A stretch of DNA of 64,000 nucleotides from Sphingomonas kyeonggiensis (GTDB lineage: Bacteria; Pseudomonadota; Alphaproteobacteria; Sphingomonadales; Sphingomonadaceae). Below, in pieces: positions 25,896-36,277 of this stretch; the first letter of the stretch is position 1; each line of letters starts with the position of its first letter. The DNA is taken from assembly GCF_030812785.1 (NCBI RefSeq), contig NZ_JAUSTJ010000001.1:1736001-1800000 (forward strand). Reading direction: 5' to 3'. The notes under the pieces are model-generated. The model saw only the letters and a list, made by a program, of their open reading frames with translations. It did not search any database and was not told the DNA's origin. A program made the position numbers and the translations under genes.

Positions 25896-27314
25896 ATGAC
25901 TGCGTTCGACCGCGATTTCACCATGACGATCGACGGCCGGCCCGTGCCCGGCGACGCGACGATCCCGGTGCTCAATCCGGCAACCGAGGAGGCCGTAGCG
26001 GAAGCCCCGGATTGCAGCGCGACCGAGCTCGACGCCGCTATCGCCGCCGCCCGCGCCGCGTTCCCCGGCTGGCGTGCGACGCCGATCGACCAGCGCCGCG
26101 CCGCGGTGGCGAAGATCGCCGAGGTGATTTCCACCAATCTCGACGCATTCGCCCGGCTGTTCACCCAGGAACAGGGCCGCCCGCTCGCCAAGGCGACCGA
26201 GGAACTGATGGGCGCCGCCTTCTGGGCGGCCAGCGTCGCCAAGCAGGAAATCCCGGTGCTGGTGAACGAGGACACGCCCGATCGCCGCTCCGAGACGCGG
26301 CGCGTGCCGATCGGCGTGGTCGGCGGGATCGTACCGTGGAATTTCCCGATGCTGCTCGGCGTGTGGAAGATCGCCGGCGCGCTGCTCACCGGCAACACGC
26401 TGGTCATCAAGCCCTCGCCCTTCACCCCGCTGACCATGCTCAAGCTTGGCGAGCTGATGCGCCCGCATCTGCCGCCCGGCGTGTTCAACGTGGTCAGTGG
26501 CGGTGACCAGTTGGGCCCTTGGATGACCGCGCATCCCGGCATCGACAAGATCAGCTTCACCGGCTCCACCGCCACCGGCAAGCGGGTGATGGCCAGCGCC
26601 GCCGCCAATCTGAAGCGCGTCACGCTCGAGCTGGGCGGCAATGACGCCGCGATCGTGCTGGGGGATATCGATGTCGCCAAGGTCGCCGAACCGCTCTTCT
26701 GGTCGGCGTTCGGCAATAACGGCCAGGTCTGCATCGCGACCAAGCGCCTCTATATCCACGACACTGCCTATGACGCGCTCGCCGCCGAACTGACCGCGAT
26801 CGCCAACCGCGTGAAGACGGGCAATGGGCTGGAGCAGGGCACCGATCTCGGCCCGGTCCAGAACCGCGCCCAATATGAGCGGGTCAAGGCGCTGATCGCC
26901 GATGCGCAGGCCGAGGGCCTTACCTTCCTCGCCGGCGGCGATGTGCCCGAAGGGAAGGGCTATTTCATCCCCGTCACCCTGGTCGACAACCCGCCCGAGG
27001 ACAGCCGCGTTGTGGCGGAAGAGGCGTTCGGCCCGGTCCTCCCGCTGATCCGCTTCGACGATGTCGAGGATGTCATCGCCCGCGCCAACAACAGCGAGTA
27101 CGGCCTGGCCGGCTCGGTCTGGTCGGCGGACACCGGCGCCGCGCTCGCCATCGCCGGGCGGCTCGACACCGGCACCGTCTGGATCAACGAGGCGCAGCAC
27201 GTCACCCCCTGGGCGCCGTTCGGCGGCCACAAGCAATCGGGAATCGGCGTCGAGAACGGCACCGAGGGCCTGCTCGAATATACCAACGCCCAGACGATCT
27301 CGGTGCGCAAGTGA
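25896..27314 (+). CDS. Aldehyde dehydrogenase
   Basis: This 472-residue NAD(P)-dependent aldehyde dehydrogenase has PWNFP (N149), FTGSTATGK, ELGGND with the general base E245, and the catalytic C279 in NNGQVCIATKR. It oxidises an aldehyde to its acid. GGAGAGGAAATG gives a clear start. It overlaps the enoyl-CoA hydratase gene by one base (TGATG). In the island it would suit oxidation of an oxo-aldehyde before CoA activation, for example of the kind RoxA releases, but the substrate is not readable from the sequence. Confidence 0.94.
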   Translation: MTAFDRDFTMTIDGRPVPGDATIPVLNPATEEAVAEAPDCSATELDAAIAAARAAFPGWRATPIDQRRAAVAKIAEVISTNLDAFARLFTQEQGRPLAKATEELMGAAFWAASVAKQEIPVLVNEDTPDRRSETRRVPIGVVGGIVPWNFPMLLGVWKIAGALLTGNTLVIKPSPFTPLTMLKLGELMRPHLPPGVFNVVSGGDQLGPWMTAHPGIDKISFTGSTATGKRVMASAAANLKRVTLELGGNDAAIVLGDIDVAKVAEPLFWSAFGNNGQVCIATKRLYIHDTAYDALAAELTAIANRVKTGNGLEQGTDLGPVQNRAQYERVKALIADAQAEGLTFLAGGDVPEGKGYFIPVTLVDNPPEDSRVVAEEAFGPVLPLIRFDDVEDVIARANNSEYGLAGSVWSADTGAALAIAGRLDTGTVWINEAQHVTPWAPFGGHKQSGIGVENGTEGLLEYTNAQTISVRK

Positions 27315-28201
27315 TGCAGTACGAGCAGATAAGCTACGAAGTCGCCGACGGCATCGCCACGCTCACCCTCGACCGGCCCGACAAGCTCAACGCCTATTCG
27401 ATCCGGATGATGGAGGAGATGATCCATGCGTTCGACCGCGCCGATGCGGACGACCAAGTCGGTGCGGTGATCGTCACCGGCGAGGGGAGGGCCTTTTGCG
27501 CCGGCGCCGACCTCGAGATGGGCGCCAAGGTGTTCGACGCCGCCGGCAGCCCGGACTCGCCGATCCGCGCGGATGGTTCGATCGACTATGCCAGCCCGCA
27601 CGCCCGTGACTATGGCGGCCGCCTGACCCTGCGCATCTTCGAGAGCCTCAAGCCGGTGATCGCCGCGGTCAACGGCCCCGCGGTCGGCATCGGCGCGACG
27701 ATGCTGCTGCCGATGGACATCCGCCTCGCCAGCGACGCCGCGCGCTTCGGCTTTGTTTTCGCAAGGCGCGGGATCGTCCCCGAAGGCGCGTCGATGTGGT
27801 TCCTGCCGCGCATCGTGGGCATCGACCGCGCGCTCGAATGGTGCATGAGCGGCCGGCTGCTCGGTGCCGAGGAAGCGCTGGCCGGGCGGCTGGTGCGTTC
27901 GGTGCATGCGCCGGAGGATCTACTGTCGTCCGCCCGCGCGCTGGCCCGCGAGATCGTCGACAATGCCGCGCCGGTCTCGGTCGCGCTCACGCGTCAGATG
28001 CTGTGGCGCGGGCTCGGTATGGCGCATCCGATGGAGGCGCACCGGGTCGACAGCCGCGGCGTGCTGGCCCGCGGCCGCAGCGGCGATGCGCGGGAGGGGG
28101 TGATGGCGTTCCTCGAGAAGCGCGCGGCGGTGTTCCCCGATCGCGTCTCAAGCGGCATGCCCGATTACTTCCCCTGGTGGGAAGAGCCGGGCTATTTCTG
28201 A
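27314..28201 (+). CDS. Enoyl-CoA hydratase/isomerase
   Basis: This 295-residue crotonase-family protein has oxyanion-hole segments CAGADL (62-67) and GPAVGIGAT (121-129). E157 in VPEGAS matches one catalytic glutamate, while the first glutamate position (usually in the GGG-x-E region) is less clear. It hydrates 2-enoyl-CoA. The ATG at 27314 overlaps the aldehyde dehydrogenase stop; a GTG at 27311 is possible. The protein is somewhat long for the family, with an extended C-terminal PDYFPWWEEPGYF typical of a sphingomonad/mycobacterial subgroup. Confidence 0.93.
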   Translation: MQYEQISYEVADGIATLTLDRPDKLNAYSIRMMEEMIHAFDRADADDQVGAVIVTGEGRAFCAGADLEMGAKVFDAAGSPDSPIRADGSIDYASPHARDYGGRLTLRIFESLKPVIAAVNGPAVGIGATMLLPMDIRLASDAARFGFVFARRGIVPEGASMWFLPRIVGIDRALEWCMSGRLLGAEEALAGRLVRSVHAPEDLLSSARALAREIVDNAAPVSVALTRQMLWRGLGMAHPMEAHRVDSRGVLARGRSGDAREGVMAFLEKRAAVFPDRVSSGMPDYFPWWEEPGYF

Positions 28202-28226
28202 GCCCCAAAGCCAAACCCCGACAATC

Positions 28227-28360
28227 CGTCATCCCCGCGAAGGCGGGGATCCAGGGTAGTGAAGGGCGGTCCGCGCGATAGAGCATCTGCTATCGGTACG
28301 GCCAAAGCCAACCACACGCGTCGCTTGTGACTCTGGATCCCCGCCTTCGCGGGGATGACG
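28227..28360. repeat. Family A palindromic repeat, long form (A7)
   Basis: The arms CGTCATCCCCGCGAAGGCGG and CCGCCTTCGCGGGGATGACG have inner GGATCCAG/CTGGATCC pairs and a 90-base middle. It lies between codirectional genes, ending 16 bases before the next start codon, so it could attenuate transcription into the dehydrogenase gene. Confidence 0.88.
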
Positions 28361-28376
28361 AAAGACAGGAAGCCCG

Positions 28377-29522
28377 ATGAACCCCTCCGAAATCGCCACC
28401 CGGGTCGAGAGCTTCGTCCGCGAAACCATCGCTCCCTATGAGCGCGACCCCCGCTGCACCCCGCACGGCCCCTCCGAGGACCTGGTGGCCGAACTCCGCG
28501 ACCACGCCCGCACCGCCGGCCTGCTAACCCCGCACATCGCGGACGGCACCCATCTCACCCACCGCGAGATCGCGCATGTCCTGCGTGCCGCCGGCCTCTC
28601 CCCGCTCGGCCCGGTAGCGCTCAACGTCGCCGCGCCGGACGAGGGCAACATGGTTCTGCTCGGCCGCGTCGCCACGCCGGAACAGAAGGCGCGCTTCCTC
28701 GATCCGCTCATCGCCGGCACCGCCCGCTCGGCCTTCTTCATGACCGAGCCGGCCAGCGACGGCGGCGCCGGCTCCGATCCTTCGATGATGCAGACCGTCG
28801 CCCGCCAGGATGGCAACCACTGGGTGATCGACGGCCGCAAGGCGTTCATCACCGGCGCGCAAGGGGCCAAAGTCGGCATCGTCATGGCGAAGACGGAAGA
28901 AGGCGCTACCCTGTTCCTGGTCGACCTGCCGGATCCCGCCATCCGCATCGAGCGCGTGCTCGACACGATCGACAGCTCGATGCCCGGCGGTCATTCGATC
29001 GTCGCCATAGACGGCTTGCGCGTCCCCGCCGACCAGATCCTCGGCTTGCCCCACAAGGGCTTCGACTATGCCCAGATCCGCCTCGCCCCCGCCCGGCTCA
29101 CCCACTGCATGCGCTGGCTGGGCGCCGCCACTCGCGCGCACGAAATCGCCTGCGCCTATGCCGTCAGGCGCCACGCCTTCGGCAAGCCGCTGATCGATCA
29201 CGAAGGTGTCGGCTTCATGCTCGCCGACAACCGCATCGCGCTGCAACAGGCCTGGCTGATGATCGACTGGTGCGCCGGGGTGCTCGACGGCGGCGCGCCC
29301 GGCATCGCGGAGAGCTCGATGGCCAAGGTCGCGGTGTCCGACCTGCTGTTCGGCGTGGCGGACCGCTGCGTCCAGGTGATGGGCGGCACCGGCGTCTCGG
29401 GCGACACGATCGTCGAGCAGGTCTTCCGCGAGATCCGCGCCTTCCGCATCTATGACGGGCCGACCGAGGTCCACAAATGGAGCCTCGCCAAGCGCATCAA
29501 GCGCGAGACGCTGGCGGGGTAA
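28377..29522 (+). CDS. Acyl-CoA dehydrogenase (ACAD10/11-like)
   Basis: This 381-residue dehydrogenase is of the group related to the C-terminal domain of ACAD10/11. Features are FFMTEPASDGGAGSDPS, ITGAQGAKVG, RHAFGKPLIDHEG, QVMGGTGVSGDT and EIRAFRIYDGPTEVHKWSLA. The signature GPTEVHKW replaces GTNEIM of common acyl-CoA dehydrogenases. Relatives act on branched or long-chain acyl-CoA. The leader AGGAAG lies between repeat A7 and the ATG. It may be read from its own promoter or through from the hydratase operon. Confidence 0.92.
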   Translation: MNPSEIATRVESFVRETIAPYERDPRCTPHGPSEDLVAELRDHARTAGLLTPHIADGTHLTHREIAHVLRAAGLSPLGPVALNVAAPDEGNMVLLGRVATPEQKARFLDPLIAGTARSAFFMTEPASDGGAGSDPSMMQTVARQDGNHWVIDGRKAFITGAQGAKVGIVMAKTEEGATLFLVDLPDPAIRIERVLDTIDSSMPGGHSIVAIDGLRVPADQILGLPHKGFDYAQIRLAPARLTHCMRWLGAATRAHEIACAYAVRRHAFGKPLIDHEGVGFMLADNRIALQQAWLMIDWCAGVLDGGAPGIAESSMAKVAVSDLLFGVADRCVQVMGGTGVSGDTIVEQVFREIRAFRIYDGPTEVHKWSLAKRIKRETLAG

Positions 29523-29541
29523 GCCGAGGGCGCCTTCTCAT

Positions 29542-29651
29542 CGTCATCCCCGCGAAAGCGGGGACCCATCTCGGAGAGATGTCACGACCGCAACAGCTGT
29601 CGTATCGGGCGCGCGTGGAGGAGATGGGTCCCCGCTTTCGCGGGGATGACG
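29542..29651. repeat. Family A palindromic repeat (A8), near twin of A9
   Basis: The arms are CGTCATCCCCGCG and CGCGGGGATGACG, with CCCATCTC / GAGATGGG inside. The middle is nearly identical to A9 at 33,166 over more than 40 bases, in the same orientation. It lies between convergent genes. Confidence 0.9.
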
Positions 29652-29660
29652 TTCGCAACA

Positions 29661-32210
<2,550 letters not shown>

Positions 32211-32379
32211 CGATGCGATCCCTAGGAAAAAAGCCTTAACGCCGTGTTCTGCGGTTTCCTGCAAAACGCCGGAAAGACATAGTCGTCACAAATTTCGGCA
32301 CAGGGGCGCAACCATATCCGTTCCGAGCGTTATAATTTAGATTGGGATGACGGCGAACCGTGCGGATATGTGAGGAATA

Positions 32380-32751
32380 ATGGCGCGTATCATCATTGCG
32401 GATGACGACGAGATCGTCGGCGAGATCGCCCGCGACGCACTCATCGCGGCGGGGCATGGTGCCGGTCTGGTCAAGGACGGTGCCGAGGCGCTGCGCGTGA
32501 TCAAGGCGCGCCGGCCCGATCTGGTGATCCTCGATTGCAACATGCCCGAGCTGTCGGGCGTTCTGCTGGTCCAGGAGCTGCGCAAGATGCCGGACTTCGC
32601 CGATCTGCCCGTGATGATGCTCACCGGCCGCCGCAGCGAGCGCGACGAGGAGCTGGCGCGCTTCGCCGGCGCCAACGAATATCTCAAAAAGCCCTTCGAT
32701 CCGGACGAGCTCGTCTTCCGGGTCGAGGAGATGCTGGCAAAGGCGGCCTGA
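32380..32751 (+). CDS. CheY-like response regulator
   Basis: This 123-residue stand-alone receiver has the acidic pocket ADDDE near the start, the phosphoacceptor aspartate in VILDCNMPELSG, the switch threonine in MLTGRR, and the lysine in YLKKPFDPDE. It has no output domain, so it acts by protein contact or as a phosphate shuttle. It ends three bases before the next receiver gene. Divergence from the hybrid kinase with an HPt domain suggests it receives phosphate from that kinase. Confidence 0.94.
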   Translation: MARIIIADDDEIVGEIARDALIAAGHGAGLVKDGAEALRVIKARRPDLVILDCNMPELSGVLLVQELRKMPDFADLPVMMLTGRRSERDEELARFAGANEYLKKPFDPDELVFRVEEMLAKAA

Positions 32752-32754
32752 GCC

Positions 32755-33144
32755 ATGGCGCGGATCATCTATGTCGAGGATGACGAGCTGGTCGGCGCCG
32801 TGGTGCAGCAGGTGCTGAGCGCGGCGGGCCACATCGTCGGGGTGATCAACCACGGCACGCTGGCGTTCGACACGATCGCGTTCAAGAAGCCCGACCTGGT
32901 GATCCTCGACCAGTCGCTGCCGGGCATGCAGGGCGTCGACATCCTCAAGGCGCTGCGCCGGCTGCCGGCGCTCTACCTCACCCCGATCCTGATGCTCTCG
33001 GCCAAGGGCAGCGAGCAGGCGATCGACGAGGCGATGGGGGCGGGGGCGAACGACTATCTGCCCAAGCCGTTCGAGCCCGAGGAGCTGGTGCGCCGCGTCG
33101 CCGACGTGCTGCGCAACAACAGTTTCGCGGCGCGCAGCGGCTGA
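32755..33144 (+). CDS. CheY-like response regulator (second)
   Basis: This 129-residue stand-alone receiver has VEDDE, the phosphoacceptor in VILDQSLPGMQG, the switch serine in MLSAKG and the lysine in YLPKPFEPEE. It is a paralogue of the preceding receiver (both open MARII and share the DLVILD core). It is cotranscribed with it. No DNA-binding or enzymatic output domain is present. Confidence 0.94.
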   Translation: MARIIYVEDDELVGAVVQQVLSAAGHIVGVINHGTLAFDTIAFKKPDLVILDQSLPGMQGVDILKALRRLPALYLTPILMLSAKGSEQAIDEAMGAGANDYLPKPFEPEELVRRVADVLRNNSFAARSG

Positions 33145-33165
33145 TTTCCCGCCAGACTTTACTAC

Positions 33166-33276
33166 CGTCATCCCCGCGAAGGCGGGGACCCATCTCGGAG
33201 AGATGTCACGACCGCAACAGCTGTCGTATCGGTCGGCGCCTGCAGGAGATGGGTCCCCGCTTTCGCGGGGATGACG
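33166..33276. repeat. Family A palindromic repeat (A9), near twin of A8
   Basis: It has the same arms and an almost identical middle to A8, including the block CACGACCGCAACAGCTGTCG. It lies between the convergent receiver and GAF genes. Together A8 and A9 bracket the kinase-receiver module as direct repeats. Confidence 0.9.
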
Positions 33277-33293
33277 ATAAGGGCAGGGACGAC

Positions 33294-33827
33294 CTAGGTC
33301 TGCTGCCGGCTCTCCGCCGCCAGCACTTCGGCCGCCTGCAGCGCCAGCTCGCGCAGGCGCCTGCTCTGCTCGGGCAGCAGCTTCATCCGCGGATGCGAAT
33401 CGATCGCGCACAGCGCGCCCAGCGCCTCGCCCTCGGGCGAGATCATCGGCATGCCGACATAGAAGCGGATGTTCGGCGTGCCGAGCACCAGCGGGTTGCC
33501 GGCGAAGCGCGGATCGTTCGCCGCATCGAACACGCACATGATTTCCTTGGGATTGGCGATGGTGTGGCCGCAAAAGGAAATGTCGCGCGGGCCCGAGGTC
33601 AGTTCGGGACCATGGCAGGCGAGGATGTGCTGGGTCTGGCGGTCGATCATCGTGACCACGCCCGACTGGGCGCCGAACAGCTCGGCCACTTCGTCGACGA
33701 TCGGCTGGAGCGCGGGCGAGTGCTTGCCGATCGCACCCCGGTGCTTGTCCACCGCGGCCTGGCGCTGCTTCTCGCCACGCAGAAGCGGTGCGAGTGCATG
33801 GAAGATCGGTTTAAGCTTGGGCCCCAT
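33294..33827 (-). CDS. GAF-domain protein
   Basis: This 177-residue soluble protein is made almost wholly of one GAF domain (about 35-165), with PRDISFCGHTIANP and IRFYVGMPMISPEGEALGALCAID. This is the form found in stand-alone sensors and in front of diguanylate cyclases. GGAG before the ATG supports the start. It lacks any output domain. Proximity to the two-component genes hints at a signalling role, but it is read separately on the minus strand. Confidence 0.88.
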   Translation of the reverse strand: MGPKLKPIFHALAPLLRGEKQRQAAVDKHRGAIGKHSPALQPIVDEVAELFGAQSGVVTMIDRQTQHILACHGPELTSGPRDISFCGHTIANPKEIMCVFDAANDPRFAGNPLVLGTPNIRFYVGMPMISPEGEALGALCAIDSHPRMKLLPEQSRRLRELALQAAEVLAAESRQQT

Positions 33828-33905
33828 GGCAGCTCCTTTGCCACAGATTGTTCTAACTCTTGGTGAAGCAGGAAATACGCGCCTGCTTGCGTATTGGATG
33901 CAGGA

Positions 33906-34403
33906 TCAGGCCCGGACGAACAGATTTTTGAGCCAAAGCGGCCCGGTTCGGCCGGCATCGCGCCAGTCGCCTTCGTCCTCGGCGGCATCGGGCGTGTAGC
34001 CGCGCGGGTCGAACAATTTCACCTTTGCGCCCTTGAACGCACCGGTATTGCGGGTGACCAGGGTGAGCCCATGCTCGAGCGCGGTGGCCGCAAGCAGCGC
34101 GTCGCGCGTCTCGGCAAGGGCAAGCTGGCCGCGTCGTCGCGCCACCGATGCGTCGAGCGGCAGCACATGGCCCTCGAAGGCCGGCAGCAGCTGCGCGTCG
34201 ATCCAGCTCCGGAGCGCCGCGCCCGCCGCCTTGTCGCGCCGTGCCGTCTCCGCCGCGCTGGTCTCCAGCTCGACCAGGCTGATCGCCGAGACGAACAGCC
34301 GCTCGCGCGCCACCCCCGATGCCCAGGCGGTCAGCCCCGCCTCGGCGGTGCCGGCCCGCGCCTTGCGAAGCTCGAAGACGATGGGCGTGTCGAGCAGGAA
34401 CAT
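33906..34403 (-). CDS. VapC-like PIN-domain toxin
   Basis: This 165-residue PIN-domain ribonuclease opens MFLLDTPIVFELRK with the first acidic residue at D5. It continues with VSAISLVELE, RDALLAATALEHG and the closing LVTRNTGAFKG. It would cleave RNA when freed from its antitoxin. The ATG overlaps the antitoxin stop (TGATG), the classic coupled arrangement. It is about 30 residues longer than most VapC proteins because of a C-terminal tail (DAAEDEGDWRDAGR). The usual aspartate after TRN is replaced by alanine, though this position varies. Confidence 0.9.
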   Translation of the reverse strand: MFLLDTPIVFELRKARAGTAEAGLTAWASGVARERLFVSAISLVELETSAAETARRDKAAGAALRSWIDAQLLPAFEGHVLPLDASVARRRGQLALAETRDALLAATALEHGLTLVTRNTGAFKGAKVKLFDPRGYTPDAAEDEGDWRDAGRTGPLWLKNLFVRA

Positions 34404-34627
34404 CACCAGCGCCCCGGCGGTGCCAGCTCGGCATCGGGCGTACCGGGCGCGATGGCGAGCAGGTCGATAATGCTCTCGCGCTGGCCGCTCAATGCACGGA
34501 ACTGGTCGATGCTCATCAGCACGTGCGTCGGCCGGCCGCGGTCGGTGACGAACACCGGTTCGCCCCGCGCGAGTCGCTTGGCGGCGCTGACGTCCTGGTT
34601 GAATTCGCGGCTGGTGATGACCTTCAT
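34403..34627 (-). CDS. Phd/YefM-family antitoxin
   Basis: This 74-residue antitoxin has the Phd/YefM N-terminal fold: MKVITSREFNQDVSAAKRLA followed by EPVFVTDRGRPTHVLMSI. It binds DNA and neutralises the downstream PIN toxin through its C-terminal tail. The gene starts immediately beside an inverted repeat (ACGTACCTA / TAGGTACGT), the expected site of autoregulation. Confidence 0.9.
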   Translation of the reverse strand: MKVITSREFNQDVSAAKRLARGEPVFVTDRGRPTHVLMSIDQFRALSGQRESIIDLLAIAPGTPDAELAPPGRW

Positions 34628-34630
34628 TTT

Positions 34631-34675
34631 GTACCTACGTACCTAGATTGTCTGCGTTGTCATGTAGGTACGTTA
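34631..34675. promoter_or_regulatory. Inverted-repeat operator of the toxin-antitoxin pair
   Basis: ACGTACCTA (34637-34645) and TAGGTACGT (34665-34673) form perfect arms 19 bases apart just upstream of the antitoxin start. An additional overlapping GTACCTACGTAC lies at 34631. This layout fits cooperative binding of Phd-family antitoxin dimers. Confidence 0.65.
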
Positions 34676-34832
34676 CTACTGTGTGCGCTGGTTGCAACAC
34701 AAAGCGCGCCGCAGCCGGAAAAATGCATCTGCGCAGACAAATTATAGTTGCGCGAAGCTGCGGCCCCGCGCTCCCTTGGGTGCAGCGACAGGCGCCCAAG
34801 CGCCGCGCAACGAGGATTTCGGGGGAGGTTTA

Positions 34833-36212
34833 ATGCTCGATCTACTGAACAGTGCCTGGCATGCGTTGACCGATGTGCTCAGTCCGCACGGCCCCGCGGT
34901 GAACGCCGCGAAGAGCTATGCGCCCGGTGACTACAGCATCCATTTCTTCCTGCAGCTGGCGATCATCATCCTCGCCTGCCGCGTGGTCGGCTGGCTCGGC
35001 CAGAAGCTCCTGAAGCAGCCTCAGGTGGTCGGCGAGATGATCGCCGGCGTCGTCCTCGGCCCGTCGCTGTTCGGCCTGTTCTTCCCCGATCTCCAGCTCG
35101 CGATCTTCCCCAAGGAGACGCGCAACGTGCTCTATACCGGCGCGCAGCTCGGCGTCGGTCTCTACATGTTCATGGTCGGCCTCACCCTGCGGCTCGATCA
35201 CTTCCAGTCCAAGGCGAAGAGCGCCGCGGGCGTCTCGGCCGCCGGCATCGCAGCACCCTTCCTGCTCGCCGCGCTGATCACGCCGTTCCTGCTGACCGTG
35301 CCCGGCCTGTTCACCCCCGGCATCAGCCAGTCGAACGCGACGCTGTTCATGGGCGCCTGCATCGCGCTCACCGCCTTCCCGATGCTCGCCCGCATCATCA
35401 ACGAGAACGGCCTCGCCAACTCGTCGCTCGGCACGCTGTCGCTGACCGCCGGCGCATTCGACGACGCCGCTTCCTGGTGCGTGCTGGCGCTGGTGCTGGC
35501 GACCTTCGGCGCCGGCCCGGGCGTGGCCGTGCTCGCGATCGGTGGTGCGGTGCTCTACACCGCCTTCATGCTGCTCTGGGGCCGCAAGCTGCTCGCCCCG
35601 CTCGGCCGCATCGTCGAGGAAAAGGGCGAGATGACCACGGGCATGCTCGCGGTCACGATGATGCTGTTCTGTGCCTCGGCCTTCTTCATGGACGCGATCG
35701 GCATCCACGCCATCTTCGGCGGCTTCCTGATGGGCGTCTGCATGCCGCGCGGCCTTTTCGTCCGCGAGCTGCAGCGCAAGGTCGAGCCGATCGCAGTCGT
35801 CCTCCTCCTGCCGATGTTCTTCACCTATTCGGGCCTCAACACCCGGATGGACATGGTCAACTCGGTCGAGCTGCTGCTCATCGCGCTGGGCGTGCTGGCA
35901 GTGTCGATCCTCGCCAAGTTCGGCGCCTGCTGGGGCGCTGCCCGCCTTGCCGGCGAGGACAATCGTACCGCGCTCGGCATCGGCGCGCTGATGAACTCGC
36001 GCGGGCTGATGGAGCTGATCATCATCAATATCGGCCTGCAGAAGGGCATCATCGGCCCGACGCTCTTCTCGATGCTGGTGCTGATGGCGATCGTCACCAC
36101 CGTGATGGCCACCCCGTTGTTCGAGCTGGTCTATGGCCGCAAGGCCCGCGAGACCGGCGAACTGGGCGCCCGCGGCGAAGCCGAGCCCGAACCGCAGCTC
36201 GCAGCCGCCTGA
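34833..36212 (+). CDS. CPA2-family cation:proton antiporter (Kef-type)
   Basis: This 459-residue integral membrane protein has about 12 hydrophobic segments. It starts after a soluble leader at LQLAIIILACRVVGWLG and includes PQVVGEMIAGVVLGPSLFG, LTAGAFDDAASWCVLA (the conserved aspartate pair of CPA transporters) and GALMNSRGLMELIIINIGL. It exchanges H+ with Na+ or K+ across the inner membrane. The start at 34833 follows GGGGGAGG; upstream in-frame codons are not supported. It lacks the C-terminal TrkA-N domain of KefB/C. A strong terminator follows. Confidence 0.92.
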   Translation: MLDLLNSAWHALTDVLSPHGPAVNAAKSYAPGDYSIHFFLQLAIIILACRVVGWLGQKLLKQPQVVGEMIAGVVLGPSLFGLFFPDLQLAIFPKETRNVLYTGAQLGVGLYMFMVGLTLRLDHFQSKAKSAAGVSAAGIAAPFLLAALITPFLLTVPGLFTPGISQSNATLFMGACIALTAFPMLARIINENGLANSSLGTLSLTAGAFDDAASWCVLALVLATFGAGPGVAVLAIGGAVLYTAFMLLWGRKLLAPLGRIVEEKGEMTTGMLAVTMMLFCASAFFMDAIGIHAIFGGFLMGVCMPRGLFVRELQRKVEPIAVVLLLPMFFTYSGLNTRMDMVNSVELLLIALGVLAVSILAKFGACWGAARLAGEDNRTALGIGALMNSRGLMELIIINIGLQKGIIGPTLFSMLVLMAIVTTVMATPLFELVYGRKARETGELGARGEAEPEPQLAAA

Positions 36213-36225
36213 GAGGTCCTCCTCC

Positions 36226-36263
36226 CCCGTCCCGCGCCCACCCGCGCGGGACGGGTTTTCTTT
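36226..36263 (+). terminator. Intrinsic terminator after the antiporter gene
   Basis: An 11-base perfect stem, CCCGTCCCGCG (36226-36236) with CGCGGGACGGG (36245-36255), is followed by TTTTCTTT. It lies between the antiporter and the beta-barrel gene, so these are probably separate units. Confidence 0.88.
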
Positions 36264-36277
36264 GTCGGAGAAACAGG

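Noticed and set aside
34648..34833. A 61-residue frame between the antitoxin operator and the antiporter gene
   Set aside because: It starts inside the operator, has no ribosome binding site and has cysteine/arginine-rich composition. The antiporter start at 34833 has a strong site of its own.
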